64,000 nt of DNA from positions 1,278,501 to 1,342,500 of the forward strand of contig JADJWV010000002.1 in NCBI GenBank assembly GCA_016716185.1, read 5' to 3'. This DNA is from Saprospiraceae bacterium. Its GTDB lineage: Bacteria; Bacteroidota; Bacteroidia; Chitinophagales; Saprospiraceae. The position numbers were made by a program, and so were the translations under genes. Below the pieces are notes generated by a model. It made no database searches. It saw only the letters and a program-made list of their open reading frames with translations, and was not told where the DNA came from. Shown piece after piece: positions 8,434 through 17,261 of this stretch (its first letter is position 1; every line of letters begins with the position of its first letter).

Positions 8434-10149
8434 ATGAAGGCAAAACTAAATCCAATATTCATTTTTTGTATTCTTTTCGCGGTGGCATTTTCCTGCAGAA
8501 AGGAGGATAAGGCAGATCTTATTCTGCATGGCGGACAGATCTACACGGCTAATCCCGGCGATGAGCTAATTTCCGCAATGGCTGTCGGTAAAGGACGCAT
8601 TTTGAAAACAGGAGATTTCGATCAGTTGAAAGAGCTTGTAGGTCCATCCACAGAAGTCATAGATCTTTCCGGTGCTTTTCTTATGCCGGGTCTGATCGAA
8701 GGTCACGGACATTTTTTAGGTCTGGGGCAGAGTCTGATGTCGCTGAATCTTTTATATTCTACATCCTGGTCGGATGTTATTGAAAAAACCAAAGTTGCGG
8801 TGGAACAGGCGGAACCCGGTCAATGGATTGATGGTCGCGGCTGGCATCAGGAAAAATGGAAAGACGAAGCAGAGATGAAGTACAATGGTTATCCTTATCA
8901 CGATGCATTGAGTGCAGTGAGTCCCGACCATCCGGTTGTATTGATACATGCTTCCGGTCATGCGCTCATGGCAAATAAAAAAGCCATGGACCTGGCAGGA
9001 ATAACTCCTGAAAGTAAATCACCTGCAGGAGGAAGAATTGTGAAAGATCCCAATGGAAAACTAACGGGTGTTTTTGAAGAGAATGCCATGGCGCTGATCC
9101 AATCAGCTCAGCAAATTGAAGAACAAAAGAGATCCCAACAGGAAAGGGAATCGGAAATTCGAAGGCAGGCCATCGCCGCATCCAATGCTTGTCTGGAATA
9201 CGGCATCACCAGTTTTCAGGATGCGGGTTCAGATTTGAATGAGATCCGGATTCTCAAAAATTTATGCGATTCGAATTTACTCAATACGCGAATGTGGGTC
9301 ATGTTGTACGCCAATCCGAAGGATATGGAAGAAAAAATAAAATCATTGCCAATCGAGTTGAATGCTCACACTAATTTTTGTGTGAAAGCAGCAAAGGCCT
9401 ATGTGGATGGAGCATTGGGTAGTTATGGCGCATGGATGCTGGAAGACTATGAAGATAAACCGGATCACTTCGGACAAAACACCATGTCGATTGAAGACCT
9501 CGATAGAATTGCAGCCTGGTGTCAACAAAAAAATTTACAATTATGCGTACATGGAATCGGCGATCGTGCAAACCGGGAAATCCTCAATGTATTTGAGAAA
9601 CATTATCCGCCAAACAGTTCAGAGGATCATCGCTGGCGAATTGAACACGCGCAACATCTGGATCCGGATGATATTCCGAGATTTAATCAATTGAAAGTGA
9701 TTGCATCGATGCAAGCGGTACATTGTACTTCTGATGCGCCTTTTGTCGAAAAAAGATTGGGTGAAAAAAGAGCACGGGAAGGATCTTATGCCTGGAGATC
9801 CCTCATCGATTCAGGCGCAAAACTGGCTAACGGAACCGACTGTCCGGTGGAATCTGTCAATCCTTTCGAATGTATGTATGCAGCCATTACCCGAAAACGT
9901 CTGGATAACGGACTCGAGTTTTTTTCTGAACAAAAAATGTCAAGAATTGAGGCATTGCGATCTTACACCATTTGGAATGCCTATGCTGCAAAAGAAGAAA
10001 ACATCAAAGGCAGTCTCGAACCCGGCAAATTAGCCGACTTCATTATTTTGGATCGAAACCTGCTCACCTGCAGTGACGAAGAACTCGCCAAAACGAAAGT
10101 GCTGAAGGTGTATCTGGGAGGGAAGGAGGTGACGAAGGCGATAAGGTAA
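8434..10149 (+). CDS. YtcJ-like amidohydrolase, probable lipoprotein
   Basis: About 571 residues from the ATG at 8434 (MKAKLNPIFIFCILFAVAFSC): a hydrophobic leader followed by an SPII-like Cys, so probably membrane-anchored in the periplasm. The metal-dependent hydrolase signatures of the amidohydrolase-3 family are present: LMPGLIEGHGHFLGLG (HxH), AKAYVDGALGSYGAWM, CVHGIGDRANREIL, WRIEHAQHLDPDD and the late GTDCPVESVNPF (metal Asp), then GSLEPGKLADFIILD. The family hydrolyses amide or cyclic amide bonds of varied substrates; the substrate here is unknown. An upstream in-frame ATG at 8398 lies inside the divergent polyprenyl synthetase gene. Confidence 0.88.
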   Translation: MKAKLNPIFIFCILFAVAFSCRKEDKADLILHGGQIYTANPGDELISAMAVGKGRILKTGDFDQLKELVGPSTEVIDLSGAFLMPGLIEGHGHFLGLGQSLMSLNLLYSTSWSDVIEKTKVAVEQAEPGQWIDGRGWHQEKWKDEAEMKYNGYPYHDALSAVSPDHPVVLIHASGHALMANKKAMDLAGITPESKSPAGGRIVKDPNGKLTGVFEENAMALIQSAQQIEEQKRSQQERESEIRRQAIAASNACLEYGITSFQDAGSDLNEIRILKNLCDSNLLNTRMWVMLYANPKDMEEKIKSLPIELNAHTNFCVKAAKAYVDGALGSYGAWMLEDYEDKPDHFGQNTMSIEDLDRIAAWCQQKNLQLCVHGIGDRANREILNVFEKHYPPNSSEDHRWRIEHAQHLDPDDIPRFNQLKVIASMQAVHCTSDAPFVEKRLGEKRAREGSYAWRSLIDSGAKLANGTDCPVESVNPFECMYAAITRKRLDNGLEFFSEQKMSRIEALRSYTIWNAYAAKEENIKGSLEPGKLADFIILDRNLLTCSDEELAKTKVLKVYLGGKEVTKAIR

Positions 10150-10300
10150 AAAGGTGAATGGGGCTCAAAGCTGAACGCGAAAAGCTAAAAGCCTCTAAGC
10201 CTAAAAGCCTCCATGCCTAAAAGCCTCCATGCCTCCAAGCTTCCAAGCCTAAACGCCTCCAAGCCTAAACGCCAAGACATCGAAACGTCGAAAAGTCAAA
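10148..10300. repeat. GCCT-rich short repeat array between convergent genes
   Basis: Starts with an AAGGTGAATGG...CTCAAAGCTGAACGCG block that recurs at 12660, then about ten units of AAGCCTAA / AAGCCTCCA type to about 10273, then GTCGAAA/GTCAAAA units. It fills the gap between the convergent amidohydrolase and T9SS genes. Confidence 0.7.
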
Positions 10301-10327
10301 ACTTCTAAAGGTCAAAAAGTCAAAACC

Positions 10328-12514
10328 TCAATATGTCAACCTCGTCTGGCTTGTACGGGACATATACAGTTTTACAACCTTCAGGCTCAATTCATCTGTG
10401 TCTTCTAGGATTATCATTTTTTCTCCCTGTTGAATTTTTCGGGACAACAACTTCACGCCGGTGAGGGAGTATAATTCGCAAAGGGCCTGTGCTGACAATG
10501 CATTATCAAATTCGATATAGATTTTATTTCCAGCACGCCAGGTATAAAAATTAATTTCAGAACCATGAATGTCTTCTTGATTTACGGACTCTACATCAAT
10601 TAAACCAATCGCATCAATCTCATTATATCCAGGTACAGCAGGTGAATTTATAGCAACCCTGATTTGACTTACTTTAAAATCTGTGGGGCTAAAATTTACT
10701 TGAAAAATCCTGGCGGTTGCTGGTGCAGGTGCTGCATTTCCGACATAAAGTGGTATCCATTGATTCGTATTAGGATTTAAGGCAAACACTGTATCAACTG
10801 CTCCAGGGTAGTAGGTTTCAAAAACTGCGACACCTTTTATTTTTGAAGGAAAGTCATATCCCAGATGAAGGAACTCTCTTCTTCCATCTGCCGTAGAAGA
10901 TGCCCACGCAGATGCAAAATCGCCATATCTGGGATATACATTAGGTGCATATTTTACCTGGCTTGCAGAATAATCTGTTGGTGAATATTCGCTGCTTGCC
11001 TGATATACAATTCCTGCAAAGCGATATTTGTATTCACTGTTAAATTCTATTTTTTCCGCAGCGCTAAAAACCCGGTTTCCATATTGTCCAACATTCGCCA
11101 AACGAATGTAATATGTCCCATTGGATATTTTTCTAAAATCCAAAAGCGTTGAATCTGAGTTGATGGCCTTCTCATATTCAATAGAGGCAAAATCCTGGGT
11201 TTTTGATAATTGGAACAAACGGCCGATGCCTATATGCTTTCCGGTACTGCTTACTAACAAAGGATAATCGTTGTTAGTTTCTATGCTTTTTATTTCCGGA
11301 GGCAACCAAAGCCCTTCCTCTGTCGTGACAAGTAACAAGCCATACTTGATACTCCCGAAATATACTTCGCCACCACCGGCAAATACTGGCTGCCCGAATC
11401 GATTGATGAGTTTGATATTTCTTTGGTATCTTAATGGATTGGTGGAGTATCCTTGTTGTAAAATAGCTCCTGAAGGTAAATGCAGATTGATGCCATACTT
11501 TACATCATAGCCCTCGTCAAACTGGAAATACAACTTATCGGATTTTTCATATATCCAACTGATTAGATTGTCATTTACATCGCCTGGGAATTTATCAGCC
11601 AATACAAGTTGAGATTCCAATTTTAAACCGGATTGAGAGCATTTTAATAAAAAGCCTTGTGAATTCCCAATTGAAGACTTCCTGGCTTCCCCAGCTATCC
11701 AGATGCTGCTGTCTTTTGAGGCACAAATTGACAGGGGATAAGCCACAGTGGAATCGCCCTGAGCAAATTTTCCGGAGAAGTATACATTTTTCCAAATTAA
11801 ACTTCCCAGTTTTGATACTTTAAATACAACAGCCCGATCTCGATCCCAATCCGTCCTTTGGAACCCAGCTATGGCATAATGGTGATCGGCAGTTTCAGCG
11901 ATCGTATTCATTGACAAAATGGCTTCCTCATCGCTTTTAAACTGTTCAGTGAACAACACTGTTCCTGAGGAGTTTAATTTAACCAGTTTGCCGATATTCA
12001 AAACAAAGTCAATATCATGACCAACAACAACAACATTGTTGTCTGAATCTGTGATCATATCGCTTTCACCGGTTATTCCGTGTATTCCAATATAGGTTTT
12101 CCATAGCAAATCTCCTGATGCATTTATTTTCACAACAAAACCCCGGTATTCATTAATACCCAAGCCCAAATAGGAGCTTTCTCTACCCAAAACATAACAA
12201 TCCCCATCTTGACTTAAGCTAATGCTACCACTTATCCAGGTGTAGGGATTTCCGGCAGCGTTAACGCCATCCCTGTTGAATTTCTTTTGCCAAATGATAT
12301 TTCCTGAATAATCAATGCGCAACACCCACAATTCAGTATGATCTACAAATTGTAAATATCCTGCAGCATAATAGCCATCATTACGTTCAACAACATCAAT
12401 GATATAACCCGCACTTCCGGTTTCAGGTTCTATCAGAAGATTTACAATATTTTGAGTATGGACAACTCCAATCACTACGAAAAAAGATAATAAAAAAATC
12501 AATGATTTATGCAT
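10328..12514 (-). CDS. large secreted protein with T9SS-type C-terminus
   Basis: A 728-residue protein with a clear Sec signal peptide (SLIFLLSFFVVIGVVHTQ). Residues ~35-330 contain repeated segments of the type DGYYAAGYLQF, DCYVLGRES, NNVVVVGHDID, HYAIAGFQRT, SSIWIAGEARK, each followed by a G-L-WKK strand, the pattern of delta-60-like secreted beta-propellers in Bacteroidota. Residues ~500-630 (YPRYGDFASAWASST, FETYYPGAVD, WIPLYVG) resemble an F5/8 C-like module as in pappalysins. The end (YIEFDNALSAQALCELYSLTG) looks like a T9SS type A domain, although the final residues are atypical. Surface location is inferred; the role is unknown. Confidence 0.7.
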   Translation of the reverse strand: MHKSLIFLLSFFVVIGVVHTQNIVNLLIEPETGSAGYIIDVVERNDGYYAAGYLQFVDHTELWVLRIDYSGNIIWQKKFNRDGVNAAGNPYTWISGSISLSQDGDCYVLGRESSYLGLGINEYRGFVVKINASGDLLWKTYIGIHGITGESDMITDSDNNVVVVGHDIDFVLNIGKLVKLNSSGTVLFTEQFKSDEEAILSMNTIAETADHHYAIAGFQRTDWDRDRAVVFKVSKLGSLIWKNVYFSGKFAQGDSTVAYPLSICASKDSSIWIAGEARKSSIGNSQGFLLKCSQSGLKLESQLVLADKFPGDVNDNLISWIYEKSDKLYFQFDEGYDVKYGINLHLPSGAILQQGYSTNPLRYQRNIKLINRFGQPVFAGGGEVYFGSIKYGLLLVTTEEGLWLPPEIKSIETNNDYPLLVSSTGKHIGIGRLFQLSKTQDFASIEYEKAINSDSTLLDFRKISNGTYYIRLANVGQYGNRVFSAAEKIEFNSEYKYRFAGIVYQASSEYSPTDYSASQVKYAPNVYPRYGDFASAWASSTADGRREFLHLGYDFPSKIKGVAVFETYYPGAVDTVFALNPNTNQWIPLYVGNAAPAPATARIFQVNFSPTDFKVSQIRVAINSPAVPGYNEIDAIGLIDVESVNQEDIHGSEINFYTWRAGNKIYIEFDNALSAQALCELYSLTGVKLLSRKIQQGEKMIILEDTDELSLKVVKLYMSRTSQTRLTY

Positions 12515-12654
12515 ACCTATTTTTTAAGAAAAATAGAGCATGGACATAAGAAAATAAGTGATTTCCCTTAGCCTCCTAGATGATATTGGTTTCGGAAGGA
12601 CCAATGGAATTAAAGATGTTAGAACTTAAGGTTTAAAGGTAAAAAGGGGAAAAG

Positions 12655-12880
12655 GGGAAAAGGTGAATGGAACTCAAAGCTGAACGCGAAAAGCTTAAAG
12701 AAATAAAGGCTTTGGCGAAAATCTTAAACCCCTCCACGCCTAAAAGCCTCCACGCCTACAAGCCTACACGCCTAAAAGCCTCCCAGCCTAAAAGCCTCCA
12801 TCCCGATAAAATTGCATCATATTTTAGTAAAGAAATAATTCTCAATATTTTATCGGGACTCCACTCCTCCAAGCCTAAAT
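12655..12880. repeat. GCCT-rich array with a third 58-bp palindrome
   Basis: Begins with the same GGTGAATGG / CTCAAAGCTGAACGCGAAAA block seen at 10151, continues with AAGCCTCCACGCCTACAAGC-type units, contains palindrome copy C at 12801-12858, and ends with CTCCAAGCCTAAATGTCGAAA. It lies upstream of the large T9SS gene (start 12514) and downstream of the 182-residue membrane protein gene. Confidence 0.75.
12801..12858. repeat. 58-bp palindromic repeat element, copy C
   Basis: Same TCCCGATAAAAT...ATTTTATCGGGA element as at 7130 and 7217, with small differences in the centre (GCATCAT for GCATAAT, TCTCAATA for TCTTTATA) that do not affect the arms. Confidence 0.85.
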
Positions 12881-12895
12881 GTCGAAACTACGAAA

Positions 12896-13444
12896 CTACT
12901 TTCCTCCTCGGTTCATCCACCATCCCAGCCAGCAACCTACCAAACCCCAGATCACAACGGTGTCGAGCAGATAAACAATCGAATTGGTTTCAAACCAGAT
13001 CCGGTTGGTGTACGTGATGCTCAGGTAACCGATGAATCCAACAGCAAGTGAACTGCTGAGAATCGTTTTAAAACTCGTTTCGCGGAATTGCGTGAGCAAC
13101 CAGATCAATAAAAAGGCAGCAAGCAAATCAACTGTAATTCCGCGAAGCATATTTGTGCCCATGCTCATTTCCATGGATTTGTGGTATTTGATCATCGCCC
13201 AGGGTTTACCCATCATGTCTTTCATTGCGGTTTCGTGTTGGTCTTGTGTGCTACCGGGTGGGAGTGTGGGTAGGTAGTAATTACCATCTTCCGTAAGATT
13301 TGCATGAAGGGCAGCCAGGATAGCGTCCTGATTTGGGGTGTAGGTGAATTCAGCACCATGCAGATTCAGCATGCCCCAGGTCATAAATTGCCAGATGAAG
13401 ATGATCAGTCCGGCAACAGCAGTAGCGATCAATTGATTTTTCAT
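12896..13444 (-). CDS. membrane protein of unknown function
   Basis: A 182-residue protein with one N-terminal hydrophobic segment (residues ~7-27), a polar periplasmic-type loop (EFTYTPNQDAILAALHANLT, then ETAMKDMMGKPWAMIKYHKSM), and three further hydrophobic segments at about 100-120, 128-147 and 153-175. No family is recognised with certainty. It precedes the TspO and SRPBCC genes' group in the same orientation but is separated from them by about 160 bases, so a shared transcript is possible only. Confidence 0.55.
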   Translation of the reverse strand: MKNQLIATAVAGLIIFIWQFMTWGMLNLHGAEFTYTPNQDAILAALHANLTEDGNYYLPTLPPGSTQDQHETAMKDMMGKPWAMIKYHKSMEMSMGTNMLRGITVDLLAAFLLIWLLTQFRETSFKTILSSSLAVGFIGYLSITYTNRIWFETNSIVYLLDTVVIWGLVGCWLGWWMNRGGK

Positions 13445-13606
13445 AGTTGATGATTTTGTTTTGAAGGACTAAAATACAAATAATTGCGGATGGGAATTGA
13501 ATTTGCTGTGGGCAGGTGGTTGAAAATTTAAATTCAACACCACAGAATGAAAGTTTTAAGTAAGCTTATTTATGGAATTGAAAACAAGAGTCAAGGCCAA
13601 TATTAT

Positions 13607-14080
13607 TCAAGCTGCATTCAGCTGCCAAATGCTAGCATTGAGTATGGACGCGAAGCTTACCCACAACAAATATGGAAATAGCAGCCAGGCTGCTTTTGCT
13701 TGTATGGAGTAAAATTTTTTGAATGTCCAGATGATGGTAATCCACAACATTAAAATTTCCAAAAATGCAAAACCGGGATGATGAAATCTGAAAAAAATAA
13801 ATGACCAGCTTAAATTGAGCAGGAGTTGCAATCCAAAAACAGCCAGTGCTGAATTTTTAAGAGGATGATTACTCTGGTGGATCAATCCCGCCGCATACCC
13901 CATCATCAGATAGAGTATTGTCCACACAGGTCCAAATATCCAGGATGGTGGATTCCAGGTGGGTTTGACCAGATCGGCGTACCATTGATCCGGACCTGCC
14001 ATACTGAAAAATCCGCTTGCGCTTCCCAGGATCAGGCAAATGAAAGCGGAGATTATGGGAATGACGATTTCTTTTTTCAT
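13607..14080 (-). CDS. tspO: TspO/MBR family protein
   Basis: A 157-residue protein with five hydrophobic segments and the family signatures PTWNPPSWIFGPVWTILYLM in the first third and NLSWSFIFF plus LLFPYLLWVSFASILN near the end. TspO proteins bind porphyrins and other hydrophobic ligands in the inner membrane and in bacteria have been linked to tetrapyrrole and stress regulation. The length matches the family (150-170). Its start overlaps the end of the upstream SRPBCC gene by four bases (ATGA type), so the two are translationally coupled. Confidence 0.93.
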   Translation of the reverse strand: MKKEIVIPIISAFICLILGSASGFFSMAGPDQWYADLVKPTWNPPSWIFGPVWTILYLMMGYAAGLIHQSNHPLKNSALAVFGLQLLLNLSWSFIFFRFHHPGFAFLEILMLWITIIWTFKKFYSIQAKAAWLLFPYLLWVSFASILNASIWQLNAA

Positions 14081-14535
14081 AGGGAAGATGGAAATAATTC
14101 GTGGATTTTATGTTCGCGATAATTAAAAATGTCCCGAACTTTTTGGTGCACAAACAGTTTGCCTGCCATCCATCCCAGGATGGATTTTCCGATGTCGTAA
14201 TACAGGATATCGGTCATCAGAACACCGCTCTCCAATTTTTTAAAATGATGTTCGTGATGCCAGTAAGCGTATGGCCCTTTTATTTGTTCATCGACAAAAT
14301 AACTCTTTTCTTTCATGTGGGTAATTTCCGTGATCCACTCGACCGGGAAACGCACCATCGGAGTAATCTGATAACGGATGATCAGGCCTTCGTACATTTC
14401 AGGAGGGCATTCGCTCAATATTTTAAAGTGCAGGGCTTTGGGTGTGAGGGCATTCAGATTTGCAGGAGAGGAAAAGAATTTCCAGGCCTGTTCTAAATCG
14501 ACAGGTATGACGAGTTCGCGACGTAAATAATGCAT
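14077..14535 (-). CDS. SRPBCC family ligand-binding protein
   Basis: A 152-residue soluble protein beginning MHYLRRELVIPVDLEQAWKF followed by FFSSPANLNALTP, the usual first strand and helix of START/polyketide-cyclase-like (SRPBCC) folds. Later segments PVEWITEIT, YFVDEQIKGPYAYWHHEHHF and LMTDILYYDIG match the second half of the fold as found in the cell-division inhibitor SULA-like/YfcH-associated group. Probably binds a hydrophobic ligand. It is the first gene of a two-gene unit with tspO, overlapping it by four bases. Confidence 0.85.
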   Translation of the reverse strand: MHYLRRELVIPVDLEQAWKFFSSPANLNALTPKALHFKILSECPPEMYEGLIIRYQITPMVRFPVEWITEITHMKEKSYFVDEQIKGPYAYWHHEHHFKKLESGVLMTDILYYDIGKSILGWMAGKLFVHQKVRDIFNYREHKIHELFPSSL

Positions 14536-14947
14536 GCCGTATTTTCAACATCAAAGCAGTGAAAAGGTTTTGGGCTCTCGGTGAAAGGATTGGGCGGTCC
14601 AGGCTTTTAAATTTATTAGTTGAAAATCGAAATTGTTAGGTGCAATGGTTTATATTTTCTAAATTCGCTTCACGTAACCATACCAGCGATCATGGTAGAA
14701 AATCCATTTCAAATTTCGGTTTGGAAAATTTCGATGATCCTGGCACCGCTCTTTCTTGCGATCAGCCGGATTTACCGGGAGGGAGCTGTACTCGGCGAAA
14801 CAGAAGTTGTACTTCAGATTTTAGGTTCTTTTTTTGTGCAAGAACCAAGGATAGGGTTAGAGATGTCGAAACGCTGTGATGAATGACAAGGAGTTTTAAC
14901 CAGGGAATGACATCAGATTCCAAGCTGTAATTTTAAACAGTCAAAAT
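14536..14947. other. gap of about 410 bases; possible degraded coding remnant
   Basis: Separates the SRPBCC gene from the following lipoprotein gene. A frame from 14620 to 14886 (88 residues, with a hydrophobic stretch KISMILAPLFLAISRIYRE) is open but has no recognisable family, and a second overlapping frame is equally open. It could be a remnant; I do not call a gene here. Confidence 0.3.
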
Positions 14948-15637
14948 ATGCCAAAGATGAAAATCCATTTTGTGTATGTTATGTTGCTTTTTGCAATATT
15001 GTCCTGCAAGCCCACTATTTACAATGTAGATAGTAGACCTAATATTTTTTGCGAATGTCGTGGCGGAAGTCTCCAGTATCAATTGAAGGATGCAGATCGA
15101 AGCAGCGTAACATTTGACCCGGCTTCGTCAGTTAGTGAAATCTCTGAAGAAATTGGTCCCGGGGGTCAAACGGTCGTCCGTTATAGAGTTTGCGAATCAG
15201 GATCAGCAACAATTTCAGCAGTCAATGGAAATGGAACATCAACGCATACAGTTCACTTTCAGAAGGTTTCCGAACCTTCCGGTTTCAGTGGCGAGATGAT
15301 TCCTTTGTGTGTCGGGTCCAGATTTGATGGTTGGTCCTGGGTTCCTGCATTTGACGCAGCGCTGCTTGAGCCCTATCCAACGGACGGTGAGCTGGTGGCC
15401 ATTCGCATCAGCGTGGACCGGCCTGGTACGTTCCGGTATGGCTCCAGAACGATTGAGGTTCTGCCTGGAGGTCACACATTTAACGAATTTGCAGGTTTGA
15501 ATCCAAATGCATCTCAGTATGAATTTATCGCAGCCTTGAATCCGGATGAACAATGTGCTGAATCCGGATCAGTCTTGCCTTCAGGCCGCAGGCCACCGCG
15601 CAGTTTCCCGATCAGCATCCAGGTCACATGTCCTTGA
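14948..15637 (+). CDS. lipoprotein of unknown function
   Basis: A 229-residue protein. The N-terminus (KIHFVYVMLLFAILSC) is an SPII signal with the acylated Cys at about residue 20; an ATG at 14957 is an alternative start. The mature part contains Gly/Ser/Cys-rich beta segments (IFCECRGGSLQYQLKDAD, VRYRVCESGSATISAVNGNG), which together look like an immunoglobulin-like module, then a Trp-containing loop (RFDGWSWVPAFD) and a C-terminal segment with two further Cys. No family recognised. The next element is an IS copy about 230 bases downstream. Confidence 0.6.
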   Translation: MPKMKIHFVYVMLLFAILSCKPTIYNVDSRPNIFCECRGGSLQYQLKDADRSSVTFDPASSVSEISEEIGPGGQTVVRYRVCESGSATISAVNGNGTSTHTVHFQKVSEPSGFSGEMIPLCVGSRFDGWSWVPAFDAALLEPYPTDGELVAIRISVDRPGTFRYGSRTIEVLPGGHTFNEFAGLNPNASQYEFIAALNPDEQCAESGSVLPSGRRPPRSFPISIQVTCP

Positions 15638-15866
15638 ACCTTGTATTTTGCATTTCCGATACTTCTTCAATACTTTGAAAATTGAAGTAAATACGACATC
15701 AGCAAGGGTTGGGATTATCCTTCTTACATTAACGCGAATTATAAGGATGCTGCAAACGCTTTCTTGTTTACCATTTTATATTCACGAATTTTACACAGGC
15801 ATGCAATTGTACTATAGCTAATTTATCAATAGTTGTTAATGTCTTGTTATTCAAATTGGAAATTAA

Positions 15867-17128
15867 GGGGACTTCTAAATATTCATAAAAATACCTATCT
15901 TTTGGGAAAAATTCTATATGGCCAAAATCATTACACCAAAGCAACAACTTGAGCTATTTGAGTGGGATGCGCTTGTTGAAAAACTTCGTTCTTTTGATAA
16001 AGATCCATTAGCTAAGCTTAACGATTACATCAGATTTGAATATTTTCGAAAGGAGCTGGAAAAAATTGTTAAAAGAACGGGAGAAGGTCCCGGCAGGCCA
16101 TCTTATGATGTAGTGATGATGTTCAAGTTATTAATTGTTCAAAGAATATATGATTTAAGTGATGAATCAATGGAATTCCAAATAGCAGACCGGACAAGTT
16201 TTAAATTATTTTTAGGAATACGAGGAACGGATCAGATTCCTGACGCAAGAACAATCTGGTCGTTCAAGAATGAATTGAGTTTAAAGAAGGCGGATAAAAG
16301 GTTATTCAAAAAACTGGATCAACTATTACACCAGAATAGGGTAATAATAAATAAGGGTAGTATTGTAGATGCTCATATTGTAGAAAGCGAAATTAACCGC
16401 AATAGTAAAGAGGATAATGACTTAATAAAGAATGGGCAAATACCACAAGAATGGGAGGACAACCCAAATATTGGAAGACAAAAAGATTCCGATGCCCGCT
16501 GGGTAAAGCACCATAATCGCAAAGCCTACGGCTATAAAGATCATGTGAAGATCGATAAAAACACCAAACTGATTACCAACTATGAAATAACCCCTGCGAA
16601 TGTTTATGATGGTGAAATGACGGATGTATTGATAGAAAAACGGGATAAAGGAAAACGCTTATATGGAGATTCGGCAAGCTGGGATTTCCGAGAACGAATC
16701 CGGAAGAAAGGGATGATACCTTGTATAAATCAGAAAGGAAGAAGAAACCGTCCATTAAACGACAGGGAGCAAGACAGAAATACGAACTTATCAAGAACAC
16801 GTGCACGAGTTGAACATGTATTTGGTTGTATCACCACGATGTTTGGAAAAATGAAATTACGATGCATAGGTAAAGTAAGATCTTCTTTTCAAATTGGACT
16901 GACAAACATAACATATAATTTATTCCGGATTATCCAACTAAAAAGAAAAGTAGCATGGGCATAGTGTGCCCGGAACTGAAAAATCACAAATAAATTCACG
17001 AAATTGTTGAAAACCGGATCGAAATTGTTGAAAAACCTTGCTTGCAAAAGCTCCATTCTAGCCTTTGAAGTTTAAATGAATATCATTTGAACAAATGAAA
17101 CGAACTTTTTTAATAAATAGAAGTCCCC
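15867..17128 (+). mobile_element. IS5-type insertion sequence, copy 1
   Basis: A 1262-bp element bounded by GGGGACTTCTA and TAGAAGTCCCC (17-base imperfect terminal inverted repeats, two mismatches). It is flanked on both sides by TTAA, consistent with a 4-bp target duplication of the YTAR type known for IS5 elements. It carries one transposase gene. Three more copies lie at 38675, 43805 and 49576 with only a handful of base differences. Confidence 0.93.
15918..16964 (+). CDS. IS5 family transposase (copy 1)
   Basis: A 348-residue DDE transposase. The N-terminal part holds a DUF772-type domain (GRPSYDVVMMFKLLIVQRIY, then LSDESMEFQIADRTSFKLFL and PDARTIWSFKNEL). The catalytic part shows the first Asp in GSIVDAHIVES, the second in KRLYGDSASWDF and the Glu region in RTRARVEHVFGCITTMFGKM. 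The protein is intact and identical in all four copies in the window, so the element is probably active or was until recently. The start ATG is 51 bases from the left terminus. Confidence 0.95.
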   Translation: MAKIITPKQQLELFEWDALVEKLRSFDKDPLAKLNDYIRFEYFRKELEKIVKRTGEGPGRPSYDVVMMFKLLIVQRIYDLSDESMEFQIADRTSFKLFLGIRGTDQIPDARTIWSFKNELSLKKADKRLFKKLDQLLHQNRVIINKGSIVDAHIVESEINRNSKEDNDLIKNGQIPQEWEDNPNIGRQKDSDARWVKHHNRKAYGYKDHVKIDKNTKLITNYEITPANVYDGEMTDVLIEKRDKGKRLYGDSASWDFRERIRKKGMIPCINQKGRRNRPLNDREQDRNTNLSRTRARVEHVFGCITTMFGKMKLRCIGKVRSSFQIGLTNITYNLFRIIQLKRKVAWA

Positions 17129-17204
17129 TTAATTTTATAATAAGCAGAAAAACAAATGTTTATACTTGGATTTAAAAATACAAATAGCATTGTTTTTGTG
17201 AATA

Positions 17205-17218
17205 GGACAAATTTGTCC
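17205..17218. promoter_or_regulatory. operator palindrome before the Rrf2 regulator
   Basis: GGACAAATTTGTCC, a perfect 14-base palindrome (GGACA-N4-TGTCC), 44 bases before the regulator start and 77 bases after the end of IS copy 1. The same half-sites and spacing occur before norC at 17710, suggesting autoregulation by the NsrR-like protein. Confidence 0.65.
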
Positions 17219-17261
17219 GATTTGAGAAACTAAATGCCTTAAAATTTTGTTAAAATGGTGT

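Noticed and set aside
14620..14886. 88-residue frame between the SRPBCC and lipoprotein genes
   Set aside because: No family and another overlapping frame equally open; kept only as part of the described gap.
16573..16806. 77-residue frame on the opposite strand of the transposase, repeated in all four IS copies
   Set aside because: It is a mirror frame of the DDE-domain coding sequence, repeated only because the IS is repeated; low-complexity and without family.
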